In this document: positions 34,206 to 46,167 of the stretch, piece by piece
How positions within the stretch are numbered: the stretch's first letter is position 1
Layout of the letters: the number at the start of each line of letters is the position of its first letter
NCBI GenBank assembly: GCA_023101725.1
Contig: JALJCO010012648.1
Location: 1 to 64,000 of the forward strand
DNA length: 64,000 nt
Reading direction: 5' to 3'
DNA from: Atherinomorus stipes
Taxonomy: Eukaryota > Chordata > Actinopteri > Atheriniformes > Atherinidae
The notes under the pieces: model-generated
Databases searched by the model: none
What the model was told of the DNA's origin: nothing
Seen by the model: only the letters and a program-made list of their open reading frames with translations
Translations under genes and position numbers: made by a program

Positions 34206-34443
34206 GATTAGCTGAGCCCATTAATAGGCCTAGAATATTTAAAAGTATTGAGCTACAAATATGTTGCACTATAGCTACCAAAAAAAGAAAGAGGCCACTG
34301 CCTCTGCCAGGGTCATCAATAAAAGAACAAGCCATGATTTAATTAATATATCTATGTATATATATACATATATATAGTATATAAAAGTGCACTGGACCAT
34401 AAAGTTCCCATGCAAGTAGTTGAAAGGAACCGATAGAGAAAGC

Positions 34444-34447
<4 letters not shown>

Positions 34448-34522
<75 letters not shown>
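34448..34522. repeat. (AT)n microsatellite
   Basis: Continuous AT repeat, followed after GTT by more ATATAT. A shorter TATA/CATA-rich stretch precedes it at 34346-34382. Confidence 0.95.
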
Positions 34523-34525
<3 letters not shown>

Positions 34526-34539
34526 ATATATATATATTA

Positions 34540-35640
34540 TTTTAACCTATTGCCAGGTATGCTTCTAACCGTTAGGATTGCTCCTGTTGAGATGAAAGTG
34601 AATAATATGTAGGCTTGATCACACACAAGTCATAAAATACAGTATTACGTATATTAGGTTAAATGGTAAACGGATGGTACTGATTGCTCAGTTATCTGAG
34701 CAAGGCCAGTATATTTGTGCAGTACAGAGATATTCAGTTTGCTTAGTTTAAATTATGGCAGATAAAGGAGATGATAAATACATGGACAGTGAAATACTGT
34801 AAACACTCAACTGACAGTAGTATGAAACTAACGTACGCATTTGGTCAGTCGGTAATTTTTTGCCATTTCCCTGCTTAATTTATCACAGCTGTGTTCCCCT
34901 TTTGGATGATAACACTTTTGAATCCCTCATTTTGTTCCATTAGCAGTGTTTGCTCTGCAACTGAGAAGATGACGGCTCTTGTCTCGCTCTCTTTCATAAT
35001 CGGATCCTTTTTTCCGAGCTCTACTCGCCAGGGCTTCCTACGTTCCTCAGACTTTCACACACAGCCAGGCTATATAAGCCTCGCTTGGATTAGCCTTGAT
35101 TAGATGCAGCTGAAATGAGTTGGGGGAACCACTTTGAAAGATGGAGTTCATCCAAGCGAGGCTTTCCTGCTTAAGCCTGGCTTTCTTTAGCTACGTTCGT
35201 GGAATACCCCCCAGATCATGTCAGTGACAACGCATTGCAATCATCATCGAGCTGCAGGTTCTGTGTTCACAGCTGCAGCATCACAGCGAGAGACGGTAAA
35301 TCACCCGCTCAGCCGCTTCTTGTGAAAAACTTACGATTTTATCAGTAAAAAAGAAACGACAACATTGATTTAAAATGTATCTCTTTCGTCAGTGGCCATG
35401 GTGTAAGCGAGATACTACTTCATAAGAAATAAATGAAATAAAAGCAATAAGTTGTTTGAAGCTTATAAACAGCCTCTGATGTGGGGGAACGGCAGGGAGG
35501 GAGGGAGAGAGGAAAAAAAAGGTCTGCTCCGACTGCCGTCAACGTTTTGAAAAGTATCCCAGGAACATGATACAGGTCAGATATATTTTCTATCCTCGGG
35601 TAATGGAAAGCGTCTTCTATTTTTTTAAAAAAAGGATGTA
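34540..35640. other. Unassigned sequence with a small hairpin
   Basis: TAAGCCTCGCTTGGAT at 35076-35091 is nearly repeated inverted as ATCCAAGCGAGGCTTTC at 35150-35166, a hairpin of ~15 bp stem. Otherwise no feature is recognised. A TTAA-free, moderately GC block spans 34960-35230. Confidence 0.4.
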
Positions 35641-35659
35641 GCGCTCATATTGAAAAGTC

Positions 35660-35778
35660 ATGTGACGTCCGGTATCTGGTGCTGTCAAGGACGAGTATTT
35701 CATGACTGCCATTACAGCAAAATAGGCCAGTATCGGAGCGAGTACCAATACTGGCATGGCTATCGGGACATCCCTCGT
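35660..35778. mobile_element. hAT-type terminal fragment
   Basis: GGCCAGTATCGGAGCGAGTA leads to ATCGGGACATCCCT, close to the widespread fish hAT end TAGGGATGTCCCGATA read in reverse. Only one end is seen. Confidence 0.45.
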
Positions 35779-35819
35779 GTTTACAAACAGAAACAGTGGG
35801 GGGAATCCGGACTCTACCT
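35779..35819 (-). mobile_element. End fragment of TTAA family F4
   Basis: TTTACAAACAGAAACAGTGG ... CCGGACTCTACCT followed by TTAA (35820-35823) is an inverted copy of the first ~40 bp of F4 copy 1, which begins 51 bases further on. Confidence 0.7.
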
Positions 35820-35874
35820 TTAACTTTCATTTCCTTCTTGTCAAGACCAGCAATATGATGTAAAATGCAGTTAA

Positions 35875-36403
35875 AGGTAGAGTCCGTAGTCCCCCCCACC
35901 GTTTCTGTTTGCAAACAACAGTGTTCAAACTGAGCCCCTCCCTCTCAGGCTAATGGCAGCCTCGTTCTTCAGCATATTCAGCTTCAAGCTTCCTTCAGAG
36001 CTCAGAAGCGGGTAAAAGCCAAACTATTATTAACCCTGATTTTCCAACGTGCACTATTTAAAGCTCTTACCTTTTCTTCGGTGCATCCGCCGTCTTTCTT
36101 TCTTTTTTCTTTTTCCTTCGAGAGTTGGAGTGACAGGCGTCTGCTCCAATCATGAGCTTATTCCAACACAGCGTCATGTCCTTAGCTCTGTCATTGGCTG
36201 GTTATATAAACAGAAATCTCCGCCCAGAAACGTCCCGACCACAACAAAACAAAGCTAAAGAGCGAATTACAGGCAGGAGGAGAGAGAGTTGCATTCAAAC
36301 TCACCACAGCAAACGAGTAAAGGCCCAATGGCGCCATTTGAAACAGATTTCACTTGCACAAGTCAAACGTATATTTTCAGGGGGAAAACTTCGGACTCTA
36401 CCT
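35875..36403 (+). mobile_element. TTAA-flanked element, family F4, copy 1
   Basis: TTAA at 35871-35874 and 36404-36407 flank AGGTAGAGTCCG and CGGACTCTACCT inverted ends. The interior carries GTGACAGGCGTCTGCTCC and CCTTAGCTCTGTCATTGGCT, shared with copies at 41040 and 45094. No transposase. Non-autonomous. Confidence 0.85.
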
Positions 36404-36664
36404 TTAAACAAATAATTAAAGAAGTAAAATGAATAAACTATTTATAAAGCTCCTCTTCGCAAAGCAAATCTGTTCAACACTACAAAGCAGCCAGATCATC
36501 ATTCTGCTGCTACCATGCTGGACAGACAACTTAAAAGAAAGAAGAAAAAAAAAATGTAGACGGTGTGTCAAGACCCTTCTGGTGACCTGGAGTGAAGTAA
36601 ACAGCTGTGTTTAGCTCTGGAGTTGGTGCCCCACACAGAATCGTGTGCTTTTACTGACCATTAA

Positions 36665-37112
36665 ACAGACTAGAGGCAGGAATTGTGAAAGAATAAACGA
36701 GCATGTCCATTTTTTTTATAATAATGGGTGAAGCATTAAAAACCAAAAAGAATGAGCCCACCCATGTCTCTCTCCGTTGCCTTGAACAGACTGTGTGCTG
36801 CATAATGCGCTGCATTTGGTGGCCGAATTTCCCCGTGGATGTGACGTCAATTGATGCTGCATGCGCGTCCCCGAATGATTTGATACAGGAAGAAGACGGT
36901 CGTGGTGAATTCAAACACTGTAAGGGACAGTTATGGATTCTTCTGCCATCAGCAAATGACAGTAAATGTCAGCAGTGTCACTACGAAGAAAAAGACTATC
37001 AGCATTATAAACAACGTTATAGCTTCAGTTTGTGCTGCCGTGCCAGCTTAGCTGGTGGCTGCAGTTACTCGGAGCAACAGTCGCGGCAGTCTTAATCCTG
37101 CCTGTAGTCCCT
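36665..37112. mobile_element. TTAA-flanked element, family F7, copy 2
   Basis: TTAA at 36661-36664 and 37113-37116. Left end ACAGACTAGAGGCAGGAATT (mutated from AGGGACTAGAGG), right end CCTGCCTGTAGTCCCT. Collinear with 18381-18810. A 130-codon + frame crosses it but is not matched in the other copy, so I do not call it a gene. Confidence 0.8.
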
Positions 37113-37116
37113 TTAA

Positions 37117-37590
37117 TTCTGTCAGCAGCAAAATATATTCAAATTTTTGGGAAAAATGGGTAGTGTAGGTGTAAAATTTACTCGCACCGTCTCACATTTT
37201 AGTCGCAAAATACGACCATTTGGTCCCAGTGTGGATGGATTCAGTGACTGGGAATAAAATCCTCTGGCAGGTGTGTTGGAAGTGAAAACACGGTGAAGTT
37301 ACACCTGCTGGCTGTTAAGCAAAAACCACACATGAAACCAGCTGCACCAGCTGTCGAACCGTCAGCTGGGAGCAATTTGGGAATAAGCTTGTCTCAAGAA
37401 AAAGGAGAAATATGTCCAATTCGTATGTGTGAGGTTCCTTGTATGACTCATATCTACTTAAGCTGGATGTATCAATCATCGGTGAAGTGCTGAGACAGAT
37501 AAGAACTGAGCCCCAAAGATCTCAAAACTATTAAGGCAATAAGTTGTAGAGACTCAGTCGGACTCCCCTGTGACCTGCCACAAATGGAGA
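37117..37590. other. Unassigned sequence
   Basis: No feature recognised between F7 copy 2 and the purine-rich block. Confidence 0.4.
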
Positions 37591-37599
37591 GCTCTGCTT

Positions 37600-40385
37600 C
37601 TCGATAAAAAAAATGGGAAAGAAATTTAATAATAAAAAAAAATTAAATGCAGGGGGGAAGGGAGAAAAATAATTTTCTTTTAGTGAACATTAAATAAAAT
37701 ATAATATAAAATAATAGAATAGTATTTTAATTTAAAATTAATTAATATAGATAAAAGTGGGGGGGGGGGGGAATGTAAAGTAAATTTAAAGTAAATTAGA
37801 AGTATAAATGAAGTAAGAAAAATGATAGTAGAAAAATTATATTATAAAAAAAAGTAAATTACAAATTAATATAAAATCTAAATATAAATAATAATTTAAT
37901 TTAAATCATATCAATATAAAAAATTTAAAAAAAAACATCAAACAAAATAAAGGACTGAAGAGAATAACAGGTGGGAAGGAAGTAAATTTAAAATATTTTC
38001 CTTTTAATCTTGAAGGAAGGAAAATTAAAAAAAACAAAAAAAGAAATAAATTATTTTATTATATTTTTTTTAATTTTTTTTTTTTATTTTGTTTTTCTTT
38101 TTTTTGTTATAATTAAAAAAGAAATAAAAGAAGAGAAGAAAGAAAAGAAGAAGAATTACTAATAAAATAATTCTCAAAAAAAATAAAAAATAATAATGAT
38201 TAATAAATGTTAATGTTAATTAAACATGAATTCTGACAATGAATAAAAAAGGAAAGAAAAAAGAAAGGAAAGGAAGAAAATATTAATGAAGAAAGTAAGT
38301 GAGGAGATAACAAGAGAGAAAGAAAATAGAGAGAAAATGAAAAAAATAAAGAAAAAAGAGATAAATATATATTTTTGGGGAAAATAAAAAATAAAAAAAT
38401 AATAAAAATTATAAAAAAAAAAAAAAAAAGGAAAAAAAAAATAATTCTATAATTCACTAAATTATATGTTGTTTTGTGGTAGTAATAATATTATTAAAAT
38501 AATATAAAATGAAAAATATGTTGATGAAAATATTATAAAAATAACATTAAAGAAGAATAAAGGAGATTAGAAAAGAGTAAGCAAGTCTATAAGAAAGAAA
38601 AAGGGAAAAGTAGGAGTAAAGGGGGGGAAAAGGAGGGAAGTATTGGAGTAATGAAAATTAGTGATGACTGGAGAATGATAAATAAAAAGATGTAAAAAAT
38701 ATAGAAACATAAAATAATAAAAAAAATAAAAAAGATAAAAAAAAAAATGGAGAAAAAAAAAAAAAAAAAAGAGAAAAGGAAAAAGAAAGGGGAGAGAAAA
38801 AAAAAGGGGAGGGGGGAGAAAAAAAAAAAAAAAAGGAAAGAAGAGAGAAAAGAAAAGAAAGAAAAAAGAGGGGGTAGTAGAAAAGGGAGGGGGGGGGTTA
38901 TAACTAAGGGGGGGGGAGTGAGGTGGGGGAAGGGTATGAAAAAAGAAAAATAAAGGGTAATAAAAAAAAAAAAATATAAATTAATTAAAATATTTACAAT
39001 TGAAAATAATTAATTAAATAAAATGTAAAAATATATTTATTTTTTAATTATAAAATAAATGAAAAAGAATGAATAAAATTAATAGGAAAGAAAATAAAAA
39101 ATTTTAAAAATAAAATAAAATTTGGTTATAAGAAAAAAAATCTCACTTTAATATCAAATGAAATAATGGCACGATAAGTGAACTATTCGATTATCGGAGA
39201 TCCCTCTCCATTTTGATATTTTTGAATAACTTAATAATTTAATAAATAAAAAAAAGATAAAAAATTCATCAAAATATTATAAGTGAGAATATATATTATA
39301 TTAAATAAAAAAAAATAATGTATGTGTAATTTTATGCGGAGAAGAGAAAAAAATAAAGGTGAAGATTTGAATATGAGAGAAAGTCATTACATAACATAGA
39401 GAAGAGTAACCATAATATGGATTAAAGAATGGGGACAGAGAAGGGGAATTAAAATTAACTACACAATATAAATATATAGAATATCTATATCTATCTAAAT
39501 ATGGAATAGGAATAAAAAAGAAAGGAGAGGAGAGGCAAGACAATAAAATTTATGTGAGGGGGAAGAGTTAAGTAGTCTGGTATTGTGTTTTTTTTTTGTT
39601 TTTTTTTTTGTTTTTAATATCTATATATCATAGTGAAAAAGAGGTAAAACACAAAAGAAAATAGATAAATAATAATGTAAATTAATATTGAAAGTTACGG
39701 AGGAAAAAAAAGAAAGGGAGAAAAAGATGGAAAAGTAAATTAAATTTATTTTGTTTACTATGATTTAAAGGGTCCCAAAAATTAATGGATCTCCAGAACT
39801 ACACCAAATCTGATGTACTGGTGATAAAAACATATATTTTGAAGGAAATATAGAATGAATTAAGAAGGAAAAGGAAAAAAAGATAAATTAAAAGGTCAGA
39901 AGTAATGCAACTGCAAAAAAAGATAACTGAGTTCAGAGCTTGAATTGACGAAATGCAGAGTGAGCAGAGCGAAAGAAGTAAATGCTTAATTAAATATATT
40001 TAAATTTTTAATATTATATATTTAAATTAAGAGTGAAAATAATTAAATTACTTTATGAAATAGATATACCTCTTGGAATGAAGGAAAGAGAAAAGTTAAA
40101 ATAAGGAAGGGAAGTAATATTCATATTCAATTAAATAAAAATAATTAAAATATATATAAAAGAAAATAAGAAAAAAAAAAGTAAAAAACAAAAGTAAACA
40201 TATAAAATAGAAGAGGATGGAGAAGAAGGATAGGAAGGAGGTGAAAGATTAGGAGAGGAAATAAATTATTAATAAAATAATATTTAGTATATATAATATA
40301 TTAAATTAAAATAATTATTTATATATAATATATTATGAGAATATTAAAATATAATAATTACTATAAAAGAAAAATATTAATAGAA
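37600..40385. repeat. Purine/AT-rich low-complexity block 1, C-depleted
   Basis: The + strand is dominated by A with G, long A and G homopolymers and very few C (none in 38761-38880). G-runs occur at 37761-37771 and near 38890-38917. Islands of ordinary sequence remain, such as 39165-39220 and 39765-39835. Long minus-strand frames rich in Phe, Leu, Ile and Ser are a by-product of this composition and not genes. It may be a homopurine tract or unresolved assembly. Confidence 0.8.
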
Positions 40386-40389
40386 ATTA

Positions 40390-41035
40390 AATCGTTACAG
40401 TGTAGACCTGAAATAATAAAGCTCCACTAAACCTTTAAAGGTTCTGTTTTCCCTTCTCATCTTTTACAGCTTATCTTTTTATCCAGCTTTAAACTCGGAG
40501 TCAGTGATGTGAGCTATAAGGCTCGCCCCTCCACAGCTGCCGTGCATGCTGCTGTTTCAGCAAGTGTCGAATAAATTAGAAACATTTTCATAGCAGTGCA
40601 GCAGGAACACACTCTTCCCAGAGGAAATAAAGATGCATCACTCTGAGAGGTACAAAGAATGACCAGGATATTACAAACTCTCTGACTGCAACTGCACCAT
40701 CAGTTCAGTTCGTTCTGTTCAGTCCGAAAACATTTAAGTATTCATAAAATGAATGCATCGCTGAGTTTGAGTCTCATGCTTTGAATGATTGTCTCAGCTG
40801 TGTTTGCTGTTGCCAGAAGATAAAAGATTTCAGAAAGTGAAATGATAAGAGTAAAAAGTCTTATCAGTCTTCATTTCAAGTTATTTTCAGTCTAAAGCCC
40901 CTTTTTTCACTGAGCCGTCCGGCGCAGTACAGTCCACTACGGTCCGGTACGCTACGATTAGGAAGTGTTAGAATGGTACGGCCCGGTCAGGCAAGCATTT
41001 CCACTGTAAGTTCATCTTCCACTGGGCATCTTCCA
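40390..41035. other. Unassigned sequence
   Basis: Ordinary composition returns sharply at about 40390. A block at 40900-40990 with repeated CGGTACG/GTCCGG motifs resembles a fragment of a fish MITE, but its ends are not defined. Confidence 0.4.
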
Positions 41036-41039
41036 GGGT

Positions 41040-41937
41040 TAAACCAAATCCCGTATCACCAGCTGCGACTCATGGCGACGCTTTACGACTTCCTTTTTCT
41101 TCGCTGCGTCCGCCTTGTTTTTTTTTTCAGAAAATTTGAGTGACTAATATCTGCTCCAGTCATGAGTTTATCCCCACACAGCGTCATGCCCTTAGCTCTG
41201 TCATTGGTTGGCGATAAGCAAATCCCAAACACACCAAAACAATGAGAAAAAGTGAAATTCAGATAGGGGGAGACGGAGTTGCAAACAAAGTCACCACCAC
41301 ATGAGAGTAGAGGCCAAAGGGTGCGAACTGAGACAGATATATAATATATTAGAATACTGGAAGTAATGCTTTAAGCTGTGAACAAAAGTCTTCCTTCTGG
41401 CATTCATAAATTATTCAAGTTAAGAGAGAGTAAATGTAATTTAGTGAGGTTTGTTGGTATTTGAGTATGCTAAAGAAAAAACTGAAGTAAAATCCAGATG
41501 TGTTTCTGTTATCGGTGTGAAACTGTGGAATGAACTGAATAATGAATTTAAATTATGTGCTTTTTCGGTGAACTTTAAAAGAGCCTTAAACTGTAAAATT
41601 ATAAAAAATTATTCTGTCGTGTAGCTATATTTTGTAACCATGAGAATATGTACTGTGAGTCTGTAAGAATGTTTGAATATGAATGTGTATATGTGTACAT
41701 ATATATATATATCTATGTAAATGGACAGAAGATATTTTTGTTTTGTAGACTTCTAAGTCAATGAATAGGTTAGGCAAGTATAAGCCTTGGCTTCAGTGTA
41801 TACCTTTTTTGGTACATTATTGGTTTGTAATGTTCTATTTGTTTCTGGTAATGTTTTGATTTACCAAAATATATAAATCGATTTCACTCACACCAGTCTT
41901 GCATTTATTTTCAGGAGGAAAACTCCAGATTTTACCT
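41040..41937 (+). mobile_element. TTAA element F4, copy 3, 5'-truncated and interrupted
   Basis: Matches F4 copy 1 from the AAACCAAATC region through CTTCGCTGCGTCCGCC and CCCTTAGCTCTGTCATTGG to the right end CCAGATTTTACCT, TTAA (41938-41941). The left end is missing. A LINE 3' fragment splits it between ...GACAGAT (41338) and ATTTCACTCAC (41881). Confidence 0.75.
41341..41880 (+). mobile_element. LINE 3' fragment nested in F4 copy 3
   Basis: The sequence encodes GVKLWNELNNEFKLCAFSV and NFKRALNC, the end of a LINE ORF2 (family pattern LWNSLP...F...K). A 3' UTR with TATAAGCCTTGGCTTCAG follows. The interrupted F4 sequence continues directly afterwards. The clade is not assigned. Confidence 0.65.
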
Positions 41938-41944
41938 TTAAGTA

Positions 41945-44095
41945 CTTAACTGCACCGTTCATAAAACTGCTTTTTTATTCCAAAAGTCATTTTTGAACCG
42001 CTTCTGTCAGGATAACACATCCATACTGTATCTTGTGAAGCCCTAGTTACAGTAAAGGCACACGATGGAACTTTTAGCAGTTTTCTCAGGGACACGCCCC
42101 CATCGACGGCTAAACTAGCATCCATCTTGCATCATACCTGTACTGTGATTCACTCCAGTCAATAAAGGACAGTCTTATCTTGACTCTTTTTCTGTGCCTT
42201 CCTCTCTTTCCTTTCCTTTCCTCTCTTCCTTTGGTAATGTTTCCTTGCGTTTCTTTGCTGAATCCACTGGTGTGCGTTCCAAACACCCGCTGTATTCATA
42301 TCTGGCTCATATTCATTTGCTAGCAACCAGTAGTCGGCTGTAACGTCACAGCCCTGTCCCAGATACAAAACTTACATACTGCAGTTTTCCTGAGCCTCGG
42401 GACGCCACTGGGCAGTGATGGTTCGAAAATGTGCATAATGAATGTTGATGTGCCAAAAAAACGAGTCAGTAGCGCAGATTTCTAAGGTCTAAAAGATATG
42501 TTGTGTGTCTTTAAGGTCTACAGTCACAGATAAAAGGAAGCAGGCACGTTTCAGATGCCATGTCTGAGAGGGGCTTGACTTCTGTGGCAGTTAGTGACAG
42601 CTGAGTGCACATGTGATGCAGACAGCACTGCTTCAACCATATCTGAAGTACAACAGAGTGCTCTTTTCAGTGTTGTGACGTGGCCATCAGGGACACCTAG
42701 TGCTCTTAATCAGCCGGGCTAGCAGCAGAAATGGTGACTGACGAGCACTCGTAGCCTAAAGGCTCACAGTGTGGGAGGCCAAATGGAGAGGGGGCTTTTG
42801 CAGAGATGCCTCTGCTGCTGCTGCTTGGGCTTCACTCATCTTTTTCATATTCAGGTGCAAGATAATACAGTGAGAATTGGCATACTAATCTAGATGCTTG
42901 GGTGGTGCAAGAGATTAGAGCATAATAAAGAGGAAAGGGACTTCTAATAACTCAGCAGGATAAACAGTGCGGAGCATTTCAGAGTGATAAAGGAGAACAT
43001 TACAAATGAGGCAAGGGTGTTCAAAGGCAATCACAAGAAAGGTGCTGCAAACATGATGTCTAAGATCTCATCAAAATGTGGCAAAAGCTGTGTAGAAATG
43101 AATAAATAACCAGCTGCATTTGCAAGCATTTCGGTGACAGGACCGGGTCCGTGGCGAGTTCACGTCTCTCCCCTGACTTGTTTCCACAGATTCAGAAACC
43201 AAGTCAGTGTGAGCTGTTGAATCATTCATTGCTGCGGGGCAATCTTGTGGTTTTCTCCTTTACCCCGGGGTTCAGGGACAGAGCAGGGATGGTCTGACAG
43301 TGAGACAGACCTGATCCCATCTTTGCAGGGAATCTTAAATTGCTAGTCCTTTAGCCGGCAGTTGGTACTTTATAGTTCTGGTATATATTGTTGAGTGTCC
43401 TTGATGCAGCTACTGGCTGTGTTGTCATGGAAATAGATATAATAATTTAATTTAATTAAGAGTCTCTCTAAATGACTGATCTAAATGTTCAAAGTTTTTG
43501 GGGCTGTATTTTTTTTAAAAGACAGTTTATTTTTATGTTATTGTTTTGGTGCACACACAAACAGAAGCCTTTTGCACCCCCACGTGTCCCACTGCTTCCC
43601 AGATGACATCTGCATGTGTATGAAATTATCGTATATCCACTGGATTATGTAAAACCCTTGTGAGGATGATTTGCATCCAGCACCAGTGTTACAGATGCAG
43701 TTCTGTTGGTTTTCTAGTGTCATTCATGGAGTTTCAGGAGGAAATTTTTGAATGAATTCATTTTCACTGGTGTAAAATTACACATTTCATTGAAATTATA
43801 CAAACAACAACCTGTTGAGCGAGTAAAGGAAGTCAGGTTTCTTTGGGATCTGATTAAATGAAAAGCTTGTGGTAGATTTAAAAAAAAATCAAGGACAAAT
43901 GAAAGAAAGTCTTGAATGTTTTATTGTTTGTCGTGACAGGAGTGGGGATCAAGTAGAGTAGCTGAATGAAATATTGGGCATGATGAGATCCATCCTTGAT
44001 GATGGATGCGTTGCATACTTCTTTGGCTGACAAAAACCTGTAGAAGTTAGATGAGTTGCCAGCTCAGGCCCTGAGAATTTGGAACATTTCCAGTA
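41945..44095. other. Unassigned sequence
   Basis: Ordinary single-copy-like DNA. Frames are all short and without domains. No repeat boundaries recognised. Confidence 0.45.
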
Positions 44096-44104
44096 CCGTG
44101 TTAA

Positions 44105-44673
44105 TGGCGCTATAGAAGATGTTTCGGCATTTTAGAAAGCAGAGACTGTTAGCGAGTTTTTGAATGATGCGCATGCGCAAGACCAACCTGCTAGATTCAC
44201 AGCTCCCTCTCCCGACCACAATATAACATTCATGAGCCACTCTCCTGTACTTAGCAGACAGCAGGTACAGATTCTCTATCATGTCACAAACACAAGTAAA
44301 ACAGATGTCGTCTGAACATCGCTAACTGCTAGCAGAATAATTGTTAACTATCTGCTGTAAACAGACAAGAGTACACTGCTTTCGGATAGTATTACTCTCG
44401 CAAATCAATAACTCTGTGATCAGTCTCACCTATAACTCGTTGAATTGATGTCAATCACTCTTTAAAAGTGATTAACGAGCCAGTAGACAAATTAAAAATG
44501 TAAGGAATGCAGAGATGATTGGCGGATGTTTTTTCAGCCCCATTACTTTCACAGATGATGTATGATAATATTTATATATTTAAAGCTTTTAATTAATCAC
44601 AGCGTATGGAGTAGTGAACCCAATTTTACTGAAAATTGCAAAAATGTTGAAAGAAACATCTTCTATAACACCT
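44105..44673 (+). mobile_element. TTAA-flanked element, family F3, copy 2
   Basis: TTAA at 44101-44104 and 44674-44677. Left end TGGCGCTATAGAAGATG (first base changed from A), right end CATCTTCTATAACACCT. Collinear with 19857-20402, including TTAATTAATCACAGCGTATG. The ATGTCACAAACACAA frame at 44281 runs into GTAAAA. Confidence 0.85.
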
Positions 44674-44677
44674 TTAA

Positions 44678-45089
44678 ATGGAAGAAATGGAATTTAGGGT
44701 GGAGTCACACCAGTGAATCGGGTTGATTGGGCTGAGAATGCTGCACACTTTCTCCAGCAGACCAAACCTCCTGTATGTCATGCTGTTGCAACATCTGCTC
44801 GCTAGCAGCAGTATTCTCAAAACTGACCACACACCAAGAAGGGAAAAGAGCAAGAAGAAGAAGAAAACCCAGCTCATTGATTGGCCAAGATTGAAACTGC
44901 TCATTTAATAATGGAGCAACAATAAATATCTGCAGTCTTGAGGTTCCTGTTTTTACTTTGGGGTTCAAACCTAATATGGTTTTCACATAAAGCTGCCCAG
45001 GAAAGGCAGCAAGATTTCCAGCATGATGCACTCTACATCTGTTCCTCTCTTCAGTTTGCCGGACAGTCTGTGTGCAAATTACATTTTAT
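44678..45089. other. Unassigned sequence between F3 and F4
   Basis: It contains CAGACCAAACCTCCTGTATG (44758-44777), a motif almost exactly repeated inside the hAT element at 46021. It starts with TTAGGGTGGAGTCACACC, which resembles a Harbinger-type end, but no partner end was found. Confidence 0.4.
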
Positions 45090-45268
45090 TTAAAGGTAGA
45101 GTCCAGGGTTTTTTCCATTTCTGTTTGGATACACTATTCAAACTGAGAGCCCCTCTCCTCGGGCTAATGGCCGCATCGCTCTTCAGCCCCAAGGATCTTC
45201 TTCAAAGCTAGAAAGAGGGTAAAACCAAACCAATATTAACCCTGGTTTTCTCGTGTGGACTATCTAAG

Positions 45269-45777
45269 GCTACGTTCACACGGCAACGATCAGAAGAGAA
45301 GATGCGAAAGTGGCGTCTCGTCTTCATCTTTTCATCCGCGTATACGTGAGCGTCGTCATGAAGAAATCTGCATGCATGCAGGATGCAAGAGTGTGTGGAA
45401 TTTAGCTGGATATGGACGCCAGGCCGTTAGGTGGTGCTGTGGTGGAACTCCACCATGTATGCGCGCAAGCGTAAAATCTACCTTAGATCCGCTGGGTTTA
45501 CGTACATTACGTACATTGTTGTTTTTCCTGTTTGTGTGCGACGTAAACATGCATGTGACATGAGCATGGCGTGAGCAGGTCCACTCTCATTTTTGCATTT
45601 TGGACCGTGTAGACGAGAACACAACAGCAACGCGTTTACAGGAATTCCACTTTGGAATGAGTCTTCAGATTTTTGTGTCTTCAACCCAGAATAACACCGT
45701 TGCCGTGTGAACGAAAGGCACTTCCGATTAAATATTTTGCCATTTTTACATGCAATTGTCCTCGTGTGAACAGTCCC
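45269..45777. mobile_element. Harbinger-like MITE in F4 copy 2
   Basis: Ends GGCTACGTTCACACGG and CTCGTGTGAACAGTCCC are inverted repeats with substitutions. TAA flanks both sides (45266-45268 and 45778-45780), a 3-bp target duplication of the TWA type. Joining across it gives ACTATCTAAAGCT, matching ACTATTTAAAGCT in F4 copy 1. Confidence 0.75.
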
Positions 45778-45914
45778 TAAAGCTATTTTTCGCCACAAAA
45801 TACCTCCTTTGCGGAAGAGGGGAAAAAAAAGTTTGCTCTAATTTGCTCTAATCTCTGTCATTAGCTGGAGACACACACAAATCTCCTCCCAGAAACGTCC
45901 TGAAAGCACTAAAA

Positions 45915-46167
45915 CAGGGGTGCCCAAGTCCAGTCCTTGAGATCTACTATCCTGCACATTTTGGCTGCATCGCTTGTCCAACACACCTGAATCAAATGAC
46001 TGGCTCGTTACCAGCCTCTGCAGACCAAACCTTCTGTATGTCATGCAACAGCATGACATACAGGATGACATGTATGAGGGGATTAGCCATTTGATTCAGG
46101 TGTGCTGGAGGGTGTATGCTCTGAAAATATCAGGATGGTAGCTCTTAGGGACCAGACTTGGGCACCG
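45915..46167. mobile_element. hAT-type MITE in F4 copy 2
   Basis: Begins CAGGGGTGCCCAAGTCCAG, ends AGACTTGGGCACCG (the last CCTG is lost). It is flanked by perfect 8-bp repeats CACTAAAA (45907-45914 and 46168-46175). Same family as 22140. It contains an unusual hairpin at 46031-46059. Confidence 0.85.

Noticed and set aside
36703..37095. 130-codon frame in F7 copy 2
   Set aside because: It is not preserved in the F7 copy at 18381, has no known motif, and runs through the terminal inverted repeat.
38747..38953. Lys/Glu/Gly-rich + frame
   Set aside because: A direct product of A/G homopolymers in the purine block; not a coding signal.
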